Shown: piece by piece, positions 36,356 through 47,195 of the stretch
Position numbering within the stretch: the stretch's first letter is position 1
How the letters are laid out: each line of letters begins with the position of its first letter
Origin: Mortierella alpina
Lineage: Eukaryota; Mortierellomycota; Mortierellomycetes; Mortierellales; Mortierellaceae
Length of the DNA: 64,000 nucleotides
NCBI GenBank assembly: GCA_029449245.1
Contig: JANATF010000009.1
Coordinates: 1,302,001-1,366,000, forward strand
Direction: 5' to 3'
The notes under the pieces: model-generated
Told to the model about the DNA's origin: nothing
The model's database searches: none
Seen by the model: the letters and a program-made list of their open reading frames with translations, nothing else
Position numbers and translations under genes: made by a program

Positions 36356-39203
36356 TTACGACCTAATTTTAAGATCTTTTTTCGTTAAGCTCTGCCAGCA
36401 ACTCTCGAGAACGCGCTCTTGCGCAGCAGCGGTGTTAACGCTGGCAAGGAACGTCTGTAACTCCTCCTGCTGTGTCTTCAACAACCTTCGTTGGTTCTTC
36501 GCGGCCACATGCGGATTCGTCTGATTGATCCGCTTCCAGTACCGGTGAATCAACCTGTCCGAGTCGAATTGGGATTGAGAGATAAAGGAGTCTTCATTAT
36601 CCAAGTAACCCTTCGGTGGACTTTAGAAAGGACAGCACCATCTTCGACTTATGATCAGCGATGGACTGGACTTCATAACTCTCATCTGACTATGCGTCCA
36701 GATCTTGAGTGACCACTTCCGACTGCTCAGGAGCATAGTGACTAGGCAATCACCAGTTAAATCCTGCAACTCGTAGGCACCATGGGTCATTATCCTCGTT
36801 ACGTTAAATGGATCATCCTTTGAAGGAGACATGGAGCCAACAGTAACAGGATCTCGAGCCATGACAAATGCACCAGGCTGGATCTCATGTACAGTATGTG
36901 AGTTGCTGGACTTTTCAATCATTTTTTGCTGATTACCCTTACTGAGAGATGGTAGCGCAGGGAATACCAACTTAGTTAGATATCTAATCTTTGCAAGCTC
37001 TTCATCTGATATTAGGCGACTCTTCGCCGCAGAGAAGTTTGATATATCAGAGAACGCCTTCCCGTAGAGCAGAGAGAAAGGTGTGGAGTTGGCTAAGAAC
37101 ACAACCTTCGTGTTCATTTGCAATTGGACCATGAGTAAGTGCACAGCCCACTCTGGAACTCTGCTTTCGATGTTCTTATGAGGAATGCCGTTGATCGACT
37201 TGATGTCTCTCAGCAACACCGTTTCCATGTGGATGGTATGGAGTAGACAAGCGATGGCCAACGCTCAACGCCTTGGTCAATTCGGATATGATACTGTTGA
37301 CAAATTCTGATCCAATATCACTTTGAATGATCTTAGGGAAACCAATGTCACAGAAGAGCCGAAAGAGACATGTAGCTACTGATTTTGCTTCTTTGTTCCT
37401 TAACGGATATAAGAAGACGGACGAATCTAGTGCAGACGTCTACTACGAGCAAAGCGTACTCATGTCCGCTGGAGCTCACTGGGAACTGTGCCAGGTCAAT
37501 GGCCAGATGCTCACCAGGTAACTCAGCATGAATAGCTTTCAAAGGATGATAGCCCTTTCTTGCAATATTGTATCGCTGACAGGATGAACATGCTTTCACC
37601 CATTTAACACAATCCTCTTTCAGCTTAGACCACGTCTTGCTGTCCTGTTGAATGGTCTTCACCATGGCAGATGCGCCGAGGTGACCAAAAGAGTGGACCT
37701 CTTTCAACAGGCGGCTACTTTGAGTCACAGGAACAACGTGGCGGCTTTCAGGATCGACTGCATGATGAAAGAAAGGTAATTCGTCCACATCCATGCGGTC
37801 ATCTATCTGAATACCCTCCGCCAAACGAAGTGTTCCTGTTTCAGCCATTTGAAGAGCGAAAAATGCAGAATGAATTTGCTCGCTATCAGACGCACGAGTG
37901 GTGGCAGATGTCTTTCTAGTACCAACCCTAAAATTATCTTCCTTATCCTTGCTCCACAACTCTTCAGGAAACGCCCTGGAAAGAGCATCAGGAATGATAT
38001 TCAGGATACCGGGTCTATGAATCAGCGTGAAATCATAGCTAAAAAGAGTGTCCTTCCACTCTGCTATAATGTTGGTCAACTTCTCTTGATCTTGCAAGAA
38101 GGTAAGAGGTTTGTGATCAGTGAACAGAGTAAAGTGTCTTCCAGCAATATAATAATGAAACTTCTTGAGAGCGTAAATGATCGCCAAGAGTTCTTTCTTA
38201 TACGCTGGGTAACGACGCTCATGGTCTTGCAAAGACCTAGCCATGAACGAAATGTAATTGACCTTTCCACCTTCTCCATCTGGTAACTGATAGAGAACAA
38301 CTCCAATACCAACATTGGACGCATCAGTGGCAATATAAAAGGCGATCTTGAAGTTCGGAAATGACAAGACAGGAGCGAGCACAATGAGCTGCTTGATCTT
38401 TTCAAAACACCGCAACTCAAGATCGTTCAGGACAAAGACGCCCTTGACGTTTTTGAGCCTGTTCAATGGCGCAGCGAGTGTACCGTACAGTGGAATGTAC
38501 TCAGAGAAATAGTTGAACATACCAGTGTATCTCTGCACTCCTTTACCATTGGTAGGTGGCATCCATGATTTGACATTGGCAACTTTCTCAGGATTAATCC
38601 TTCTTCCATGTCTGTCAATCACAAAGCCGAGAAGCACAATCTCGGTTCTCATAAAGTGGCACTTGTCGCGATTGACAATAAGTTTGGCTTTTGTTAACCG
38701 ATCAAGTACAATCTTTACATGTTGTAGGTGCTCTTCCTTCTTCCGCGAGTAGATGACAATGTCGTCAACGTAGATGCAGACAAAGGACAGGTCACCAAAC
38801 ATGTAGACCATGCCCCTTTGGAAGATGCTGGTCATGGGCTTTAATCCAAAGGGAGCCCTGGCGAACATGTACTGCTTTCCATCATATGTGAAAGCAGTAT
38901 ACTTTTGACTGTCTGCAGCCAACGGCAATCGATGGTAAGCTTGCGACAAATCAATCGTCGAGAAGAACTCGTGTCCAGCCGTCTTCTGCAGGATGTCTGA
39001 GATGAGCGGCAGCTGGAATGTATCCGTGTCTAGCAGTTGCTTATTGAGGACTCTAGGATCTAAACAGACTCTGTATTTTAAAACATTGCCTTCTAGGTCA
39101 CGTCGTGCAGCAAGCGTCAACGAATTATTAAATGGGTTGCCTTTCGGCGCAGGTACGATAACCCCATTATCCCACCATTTAAGGATTTGAGAATGAACCT
39201 CCT
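36356..39203 (-). pseudogene. Broken pol of element F (RT, RNase H, integrase, chromodomain)
   Basis: The RT frame (37,348-39,120) is intact with YVDD in FVCIYVDDIVIYS, then RNase H (TDASNVGIGVVLYQL, TDHKPLTFL) and the integrase zinc finger (HSFGHLGASAM, CSSCQRYN). Near 37,414 a small insertion relative to A shifts the frame in the integrase core. Further breaks separate 36,623-37,261 and 36,356-36,604, the last holding the chromodomain end (QFDSDRLIHRYWKRI). It cannot encode a complete integrase. Confidence 0.9.
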
Positions 39204-39244
39204 TGTCGCGCCCTCAGCCCTAGACGTCGCGTCCTCAACCCCTA
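39204..39244. repeat. 41-bp filler of two imperfect G-rich (minus strand) units at the F/C junction
   Basis: Between the end of F and the 5' LTR of C. Read on the minus strand it contains two related units of about 21 bp, each beginning TAGGG and followed by TTGAGG/CTGAGG and CGCGAC. It belongs to neither neighbouring element. The source is unknown; telomere-like character is only a suggestion. Confidence 0.5.
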
Positions 39245-39344
39245 TGTAACAGTAGTGTCCAGTCACAACGACTATATAGAGTAGAGTAGTACGATACCTG
39301 TAAAGATATTCCTTTTCCACCTACTTGACCTGACCCCTGCTACA
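39245..39344 (+). repeat. 5' LTR of element C
   Basis: 100 bp, TGTAACAGTAG...CTGCTACA, with TATATA internally. Followed directly by TGGTAGCAAAG, a tRNA-type primer binding site. Confidence 0.9.
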
Positions 39345-39525
39345 TGGTAGCAAAGTAAACTTCGATCCACCAGACCCCCGACCCCAGACCCAGACACTTG
39401 CCCTCTCCCCTCCCCTGACCCGGACCCTACCCCCATCACTACACCCAGAACCCTTGACTACCGCCACCATTGACCCTGAATATCACGACCTTGAGTACCT
39501 CTGCAACGCCTTCGCCACCTTGAAC

Positions 39526-41611
39526 ATGGCCAACGAATCCCAGTTCCAGGCCGCCATGGCCACTACACCCACTACCAGCGTTGTCCTGCCCAATGCCTCC
39601 ACCTTCCGTTTCCCAAACCCACCGTTCTACGAGGGCGCTCGCGATGGGTTCAAATGTGACGCCTGGCTCACGGCGGTTCAACGCTTCTTCGTGGGAGCAA
39701 AGATCGCCGCTGAGGAAAGGACCCTTCACGCAATCATCTTCCTGTCGGGCACAGCGTCCCTTTGGTGGGAATCCCACCCTCTTGCCGACGACGCACAATG
39801 GTGCGATTTCGTTGAGGCCTTCCGCACCGAGTTCCGCCCCGTCGGGTTCCTGGACAGCATCCGCTCACTCTTATATTCCATCACTTTCACCTCAACTTGC
39901 TCCGAATACATTCAACGCATTCGACTTTACCGCTCCATGATTATCTCTCCTTCGATGTCGCACGACGCACGCGCGTTCCTGGATGATACCATCAAGACTT
40001 GCTTCTACAAAGGTGCCCCTGTGATGAAGCAGAGCTGGATCCGCCCCAAGGAGCAGGGAAATAGTCAGGACCACTGCGACACTAGGATCCGGCAATCGTT
40101 CACCCGCCCTCCCTCTATAATATCAAAATCCTGCTACCCTCTCTATTCAGTATAGACTTTATGAACACATCAATTTTATATAGCTTCAGTATAGCACCCT
40201 AAATTTATAACCCATAAAAGAAGACCCAGACTTGGACTTAGGTTCCGGGTCTGTTTCCTCCCCAAAGTTTTCCTTTACATCGATTGCACAGTTTAGAACT
40301 ACGTTCCTACGCACATCCTCACCCCCCTGACACCCCAAAGTAGGATTAGTGTTGCTCTGCCACAACTTGACGCTCCGCACACGGTATAAGCGTTTGAGTG
40401 AGAGTAGAGACGAGAATAGTGCTTTAGCCAACCTCTGTTCTTTACACCAATCCGTCCCGAGACACTCCACCGTCCCCCTCCTCTCCTACAAATCCTGAAC
40501 CATCAAGGCCCGTATCCCTAGGCCTTCCACCAGGTATGAAGATGATCACATAGAGTGTCTTCTCGGAGGATCAAGAACAGTACCCCTCGGATTTGGAACT
40601 ATCCTTGGCACAGGAGTCAAGAAGGAGTCCCTTTGTCTATACAGGCCCCTAACCTGTGTGTGCCGTTGTTTCTGTAGTTTTTGTAGTTATAGATTCTCTC
40701 CCTGTCCCCCACTTGCGAGAGACACCCTGTGAGACTTGAGTCCCCCCAACGGGCCTCACAGTAAGTGTTCACTCGGTTTCTCTTAAGTTTGTTAAGCCTG
40801 TTATCAGTTAGATACTTATATTTTGAATAGTCTTCCTTTTATTCTCAGGCTCAAGAGCAACCAAGTCATTTGGTACGCTTCCGCCGATTGCCCCCAACGG
40901 AGATCGATCGCAAGATCAAACGTAAGGGATTCTACCATTAGTCATTTCGTATCTGAGCAGTCTTACCTTCTTGAGTTGACCATAGTCTATTTTACAGAAC
41001 TAGAGTTACTTCACCACACCCCTACTGACCTTCACCAAATGCTTCAAGGTTTTGAGATCTCAAACCCCGGCAACTCCGACCTCCAGACTCTACTCTCCAC
41101 CGCCGAACGCTTTGACATCATTTACAATTTTAAACCCGACTCGGCGACCAACTCCAGACCCGCCACTTCCCTGCAATCCGCTCAAAAAAAAGCCACTGCC
41201 CCGACCTTCAACCAACCCGATCCTTACGCGATGGAAGTTGATCACATCGCGCTCCCCCAGGTCCTCATCAACGCCATCGTCCAAGAGGTCAATAGACAAA
41301 ACAACAGCAACCAGCGGAACCAATACCAGGCCACCAACAATCAGCGGGGCTCTCGCCCCAACGGTAACCAGCACCAATGGGGCCGCAACAACAACAGCAG
41401 CAATAACGACTGGGCTCACCTGCCAAAGCTGACGCCCGCGGAGAGACAATATCTCATAGAGAACAACGGCTGCTTCAAGTGCCGCAAGCTAGGGCACTTG
41501 TCATATGAGAACAGATGCCCTCCTCGTAACCGTGGAATGAACCATATAGCAACTAACGTGGGCGCTCCCTTCTATGGCCAGTCGGGAAACGCCCCCAGCG
41601 GTCAGCCTTAG
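39526..41611 (+). pseudogene. gag of element C, split by element E1
   Basis: The first ATG in the gag frame is 39,526. The N-terminal part has the retrotransposon gag core (FYEGARDGFKCDAWLTAV, GTASLWWES, FRTEFRP). The frame runs into element E1 at 40,020 and resumes at 41,019 with TDLHQMLQGFEI to a TAG at 41,609-41,611. The zinc knuckle reads CFKCRKLGHLSYENRC, with six rather than four residues between His and the last Cys, so it may be degenerate. The original reading across the insertion, GAP-TDLH, is visible on both sides. Pol follows in the -1 frame. Confidence 0.88.
40020..41018 (+). mobile_element. Element E copy 1: 1-kb TG...CA element, probable solo LTR
   Basis: 999 bp, TGTGATGAAG...CTTCACCACA; the ends form a 10-bp imperfect inverted repeat. 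It is flanked by a 4-bp duplication CCCC. No transposase or pol frame and no internal terminal direct repeat are seen, so a solo LTR of an unidentified family fits best; a non-autonomous element is the alternative. A nearly identical inverted copy lies at 60,472-61,471. Confidence 0.8.
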
Positions 41612-44604
41612 TCCAGGACTTGATCGCTGAAACCCCCTCCCTTTCTCCTCTGGATAAAGGGAGTGAGCCTCGCCCCCAGGCAAGTACTTGTTCGATTTCT
41701 GCAAATAAAATTGCTGTTGAACATCACGCTTGCCGCACACCTGCGCTCGCTCCCTCACATGCAAACGAGAATGATACTCTGGATACTCACCCCGCCCCCA
41801 ACCCCGCGCCCCCCGTTGCCAAACCTTGCCACGACCCATCTGTGGTGCTTAGATTGCCTGAGAAGATGGACCTGGACCCAGCCTCCTCAAACGCGTCTTC
41901 ACCCGCGCTCTCCAAGAGCAAACTGAGACGTGTGCGCAAACGTGCTGTTCGGCTACAGTCCTTCAGTGTGACTGAGGCTGAGCGCACGCTGCTCACGTTC
42001 ATTGGCTCCGTCAATGGACACCCTGCACGCATCCTCATCGATGGCGGTGCAGAGGGAAACGTCATTAGTACCTCCTTTTAGAAACGACATTCACTTCCTC
42101 TCCATTCGCGCAACCCCATTCCCATTGTTCTTCCTGACGGCTCCTCCTCCATCACTCAGCACACTGTCCCCATCACCCTCACTCGCAACAACTACGCTGA
42201 CAATCTCGACCCCCTCCTTTATCCACTCAAATCTTACGACCTGATCCTCGGCAAACCATGGCTCACAACCACCAACCCCGACATCAACTGGCGCACCAAC
42301 GACTTGCATTTCCAGCACCGTGGCTGCAATGTCATCTGGTCATGCAGAGGATTCGCCCCCTCTTCCATTACAGCTAAGTCTGGAGGCCGCCTCCTGAGCC
42401 ACATGCACTTCAACTCCCTCGCCTCCCAACCCGGCAACGAAGTGTTCCTGGCGTTAGTCAAGACCACTTCGGGCAACCACCCCTCCACTCCTCCCGTTCC
42501 TGACGAAGTGCTCCCCATACTCGACGAGTTTCGCGACGTCTTCCCCACCTCCCTCCCTGATGGTCTCCCACCAGACCGAGGCGATGCAATGAAAATCGAA
42601 ACTGATCCCACCGCCGACCCCCCTGTCCGACCAGTCATTCGTCTCTCCATTGCGGAACTCGATGAGCTCAGGAAGCAGTTGGACGAATTGCTGAAAAAGA
42701 AGTTCATCAAACCTAGCACCTCGCCATACGGAGCACCTGTCCTTTTTGTCAAAAAGAAGGATGGATCGTTACGCATGTGTGTGGACTACCGCGGCCTGAA
42801 CAGAATCACCCGAAAGAACCGCCATCCCCTCCCCCGCATTGACGAGCTCATCGACCGCTTTCGCGGCGCGCAGTTTTTTACCAAACTTGATCTCCTCTCT
42901 GGGTACCACCAACAGCGCGTTTACGACCCACACACACACAAAACCGCCTTTCGCTGTCGCTACGGTCACTTTGAGTTTAACGTTGTCCCTTTCGGGCTGA
43001 CTAACGCTCCTGCCTCTTTTTCAAACATGATGTTTAACGTGTTCGACCCGATCCTCGACAAATGGGTGGTCATTTACCTCGATGACATTCTGATCTACTC
43101 GAAAACAAAGGAGGAACACCTGGACCACATCAGGAGTGCGCTGACCCTTCTGCGCAAACACGGACTCTACGTCAAACTGAGCAAGTGTTCGTTCATGCAG
43201 GAAGAGACGGAGTTTTTGGGACACGTAATCTCCAAGGACGGGATCCACACCAACGCTGGCCTCGTCCGCGCCATTCGCGAGTGGCCTCGACCTAGCAAGC
43301 AGAAGGATGTGCAACAATTCATTGGCCTCGCTCAATTTTACCAACAGTATATTGATGGATTTGCTGACATCGCATTACCGTTGACTGGTCTCTTAGGTGA
43401 GGGCGTGCCATTCTCTTGGGACCCTGACAAGGAACACGCCTTCACCGCTCTCAAGGACGCCATCAGCAAAGCACCGGTACTCAGGATCTTTGACCCCGAT
43501 CTAGCCACCACTGTTGAAGCTGATGCGTCTGGATTCGCTGTTGGAGCCGTGCTTTTCCAGACAGACGAACATGGAGTCTCGAGACCAGTGGCGTTCACAT
43601 CCAGGAAGATGAATTCTGCAGAGAGGAACTATCCAACTCACGAACAGGAGCTGCTGCTGGCTGTCGTTCACGCGCTAAAGACATGGCGTTATTATCTGGA
43701 TGGATCACACTTCGTCGTGTACACGGATCACGCCACGCTTCGCCACTTTCCAACGCAACCCAAACTGACTCGCAGACAGGCACGTTGGATGGAGTTGCTA
43801 CAGGAGTACGACTTTGATTTCAAGTATAAGCGTGGCGCAGACAACATCGTACCAGACGCCCTCTCCAGACGACCTGACCACAAGGAACCAGACCCCGTCG
43901 CCCTACACTCGTTGGTTGTACAACTGGACCCAGGATTGAGGCAGCGCCTGATTGATAGTTACCCGGATGACCCTAAACTCGGTCCTATCTACGAAAGCTG
44001 CCTCCAGGGAAGTTGCCCCCAAAGATACTCACTCCACGAGAATCTTTTGTTTGTTGAACGACATGACACAAACCTTGTCTGCATTCCTCAGAAGTCTGAC
44101 ATTCGTCTCTCTCTCTTACATGATGCTCATGACTCAGCAATAGCAGGTCATTTGGGATTCGACAAGACGTATGAGCAACTCAGACGAGCAGCGTACTGGC
44201 CAAGGATCGCACGGGACATGAGGACGTACGTGGAGACTTGCGAAAGTTGCCAACGCAACAAGCCCAGTCGTCAAAGACCAGCAGGACTTCTCCAGTCCCT
44301 TGATATACCGGATCAGCGCTGGGACACAGTGACCATGGACTTCATCGTTCAGCTGCCTAAGACGCCGCGAGGATTTGACGCCATCACAGTCTTTGTGGAC
44401 AAGCTGTCAAAGCAAGTCCACTTCGTGGCCAGTAAGACGACCGACACTGCCCCTGACGTCGCCCGGATCTTCTTTGACAACATTTTTCGGCTGCATGGAA
44501 TGCCCACCGCCATAGTCTCGGACCGCGACACCAAGTTCACCAGCCACTTCTGGAAAGAACTTCATCGCCTCATGGATGTCAAGCTCGCCATGTCAACTGC
44601 ATTC

Positions 44605-44815
44605 TGTGATATTCTATATGATTATGAGATACTAACTTACTAGGTACTGAAGTCAACGAGAACAAAGAGGGGGTTTATTTTGATCCGCGCTCATGGAGCC
44701 CTTATATCGGGCCCCATGATCACGTCACAGTAGATATTTGGTTCTTGTAGAAATAAAAAGGGAGGTGCGACTCAGGTACACAGTCCCTGAGCCCCACACC
44801 GACTAAGACATGACA
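44605..44815 (-). repeat. 3' LTR of element A
   Basis: 211 bp, TGTGATATTC...GACATGACA on the plus strand. The next bases (GACTCCCCCTCC) are the complement of a polypurine tract GGAGGGGGAGTC, which places the 3' end of the minus-strand element here. Confidence 0.95.
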
Positions 44816-46342
44816 GACTCCCCCTCCAGATTGTTGCCTGGTGGTTTAGCCTGATATGCGACCAAGAACGTTAGCTAGGCGCTCTTTAGTGGTCTGGATC
44901 AAAGGAAAAAACCCGAAAATTCGGTAAAAAATAGACCTTTAACCTTGGGTAGAGGGATTTAAACCTCAGAAGTACTGGATCCACATGAGTGTACAGCTCA
45001 CTATGGATTCAGTAGAAGAAGGAAAACCGTGAAGATCGGGAAAGCCTTCGACATAGATAGAGATAGGGAAAAACGAGAAACCTATCGTGTATATTACATA
45101 TGATGGGATAAAAAATAGAAACCCAGTGACAGAGTATGCGTCTGCAGAGCGACAGCTGTCATAAAAATACAACCAAAGATACGGATGGTTGGCACTTGTG
45201 TGTGCAAAGTCGAAATGGCAAAACGCAATGCGAGAAAAGACCATTGACATACACTGTAACGCAGATGCAGGATCAGTGCATCGCGTGTTAGCAACTCTGA
45301 GAAACAGCAACTGTAAAAACTCAGTATAAAAATAGAGCGCGCGTGGAACACAAGGGTCCGTGTTATGTAAGTGAGTGCATTTGCGAGTGCGACCCACTCT
45401 CCCCCGCAAAAAGGGATTTTTTGCGCCAAAAAGTCAAAAGCAGATTAGCAATGAGCACTGAATGCCAGCCACCAAAAAAAAAAAAAAAAAAAAAAAAAAA
45501 GAATCAACATCATCTTTTTCTTTTTTGCTCATCTACTCGACGTTTTCTTCCTCATCACCACTCCGGTTCTTTCTCACTACTACGCGTCATAGTTTTCGAC
45601 TAGACAATAAATGATTGCACTTCCTTCCGCAGCATTACGACCTTGTCTTACGACCTTTTTTCGTAACACCAGCTCTACCAACAACTCTCGACAACGCGCT
45701 TTTAGCTGCAGCAGTCTTATTGTTGGTCAGGAACGCCTTCAACTCTTCCTTTTGTGTCTTCAACAACTTTCGTTGCTTCTTCGCGACCACATGAGGATTC
45801 GTCTGATTGATCCGCTTCCAGTACTGGTGAATCAACCTGTCCGAGTCGAATTGGGAATGAGGGATAAAGGAGTCTTCATCATCCGAGTAACCCTTCCAGT
45901 GGACTTTATAAAGGACAGCGCCGTCTTCGACCTTATGGTCAACGATAGACTGGACTTCATAACTCTCATCTGACTGTGCGTCCAGATCTTGAGTGACCAC
46001 TTCCAACTGCTCAGGAGCATAGTGACGAGGCAATACTTCACCCGTTAAATCCTGCAACTCGTAGGCACCATGGGTCGTTCTCCTTGTTACTTTAAATGGA
46101 CCGTCCTTTGAAGGAGACATGGAACCAACAGCAACAGGATCCCGAGCCATGACAAATGCGCCAGGCTGGATCTCACGGATAGTATGTGAGTTGTTGAACT
46201 TGTCAATCATTTTTTGCTGATTATCCTTACTAAGAGAGGATAGCGCAGGGAATACCAATTGAGTAAGATATACTAATCTTTTCTCAAGTTCTTCATCTGA
46301 CATTAGGCGACTCTTCGCAGCAGAGAAATTTGATATGCCGGA

Positions 46343-46555
46343 TGTGATATTCTCTAGGGGTAAACTTACAATACTAACTGGGGAACTGAAGTCAACGAGA
46401 ACAAGAGAGGGTTTTATTGTGGACAGGGATCTGGAGGACTTATATAGCTCCTCCAGACACCGGTCACGGGAACTCTTAATAATCGTAGAAGTAAAAAGGG
46501 AGGTGCGACTCAGCTACATACGTGCCTGAGCCCCACACCAGCATAAAACACCACA
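46343..46555 (-). repeat. 3' LTR of element B
   Basis: 213 bp, TGTGATATTC TCTAGGGG...AACACCACA on the plus strand. The following GACTCCCCCCTC is the complement of the polypurine tract GAGGGGGGAGTC. Confidence 0.95.
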
Positions 46556-47195
46556 GACTCCCCCCTCGAGATGAAATCCAGGGTTGCAGTGCTGTGATGT
46601 GGCTAGAAACGGTAGCAATTCGTTTCTAAAGTGCCAGGATAAAGGAAAAACCATACAACGTGATGGGAAAAAAGAACCTTTTCCATATAGATAGAGGGAT
46701 TAAAACCTCTGAGAGTGGGTAAAGCAGAGTGTACATCTCTTGCTTGAACCACATGGGAAAGAAAACCGATGAAGAACGGGAAAGCCTTCTCATACCAGGA
46801 TCAAAAATTAACCTGAGTTAGTCTGATGAGAACATGTCTCATACTGCTGTACAGTGCGTCTGCAGACTGCAGCTGTCTAAAATGCCTAATATACGGTGGC
46901 TAGTGCTCAATGGCACGAGTTGACAAAAGACAACTCTTACTTGTCATGGAAAAACGCAATGCGGAAAAAAGACCAAAGACCAAGTGTGAATGAATGAGGA
47001 AAGTAAGGTCCAAACCTTAATCCAAAAAACCTCATGGTGAACAACGCGCGCGTGAGAATGTGGTATACATGGGAATAAGCCCCACACTCCCCCGCAAAAT
47101 GATTTTTTACGCGGTTCAAAAATAGAATTACAAAAATTGTAATGTACATGCCTCTTCTCTTCTCCATTCCCTCTCCTGCACAAACCTGAAAACGA

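Larger units (their letters stand above)
35537..39203 (-). mobile_element. Element F: truncated chromovirus of the A family
   Basis: One LTR at the left (its 3' LTR) is followed by a polypurine tract on the minus strand and the C-terminal two thirds of pol. Its sequence is nearly the same as element A. It stops abruptly at about 39,203, which corresponds to about 55,502 in A, just upstream of the RT domain. Gag, protease and the 5' LTR are missing. No matching duplication of the left flank GTGCA is found on the right. Confidence 0.9.

Noticed and set aside
40186-40470. Minus-strand frame inside element E1, repeated as a plus-strand frame in E2
   Set aside because: It recurs only because the element is duplicated; no family resemblance or transposase motif.
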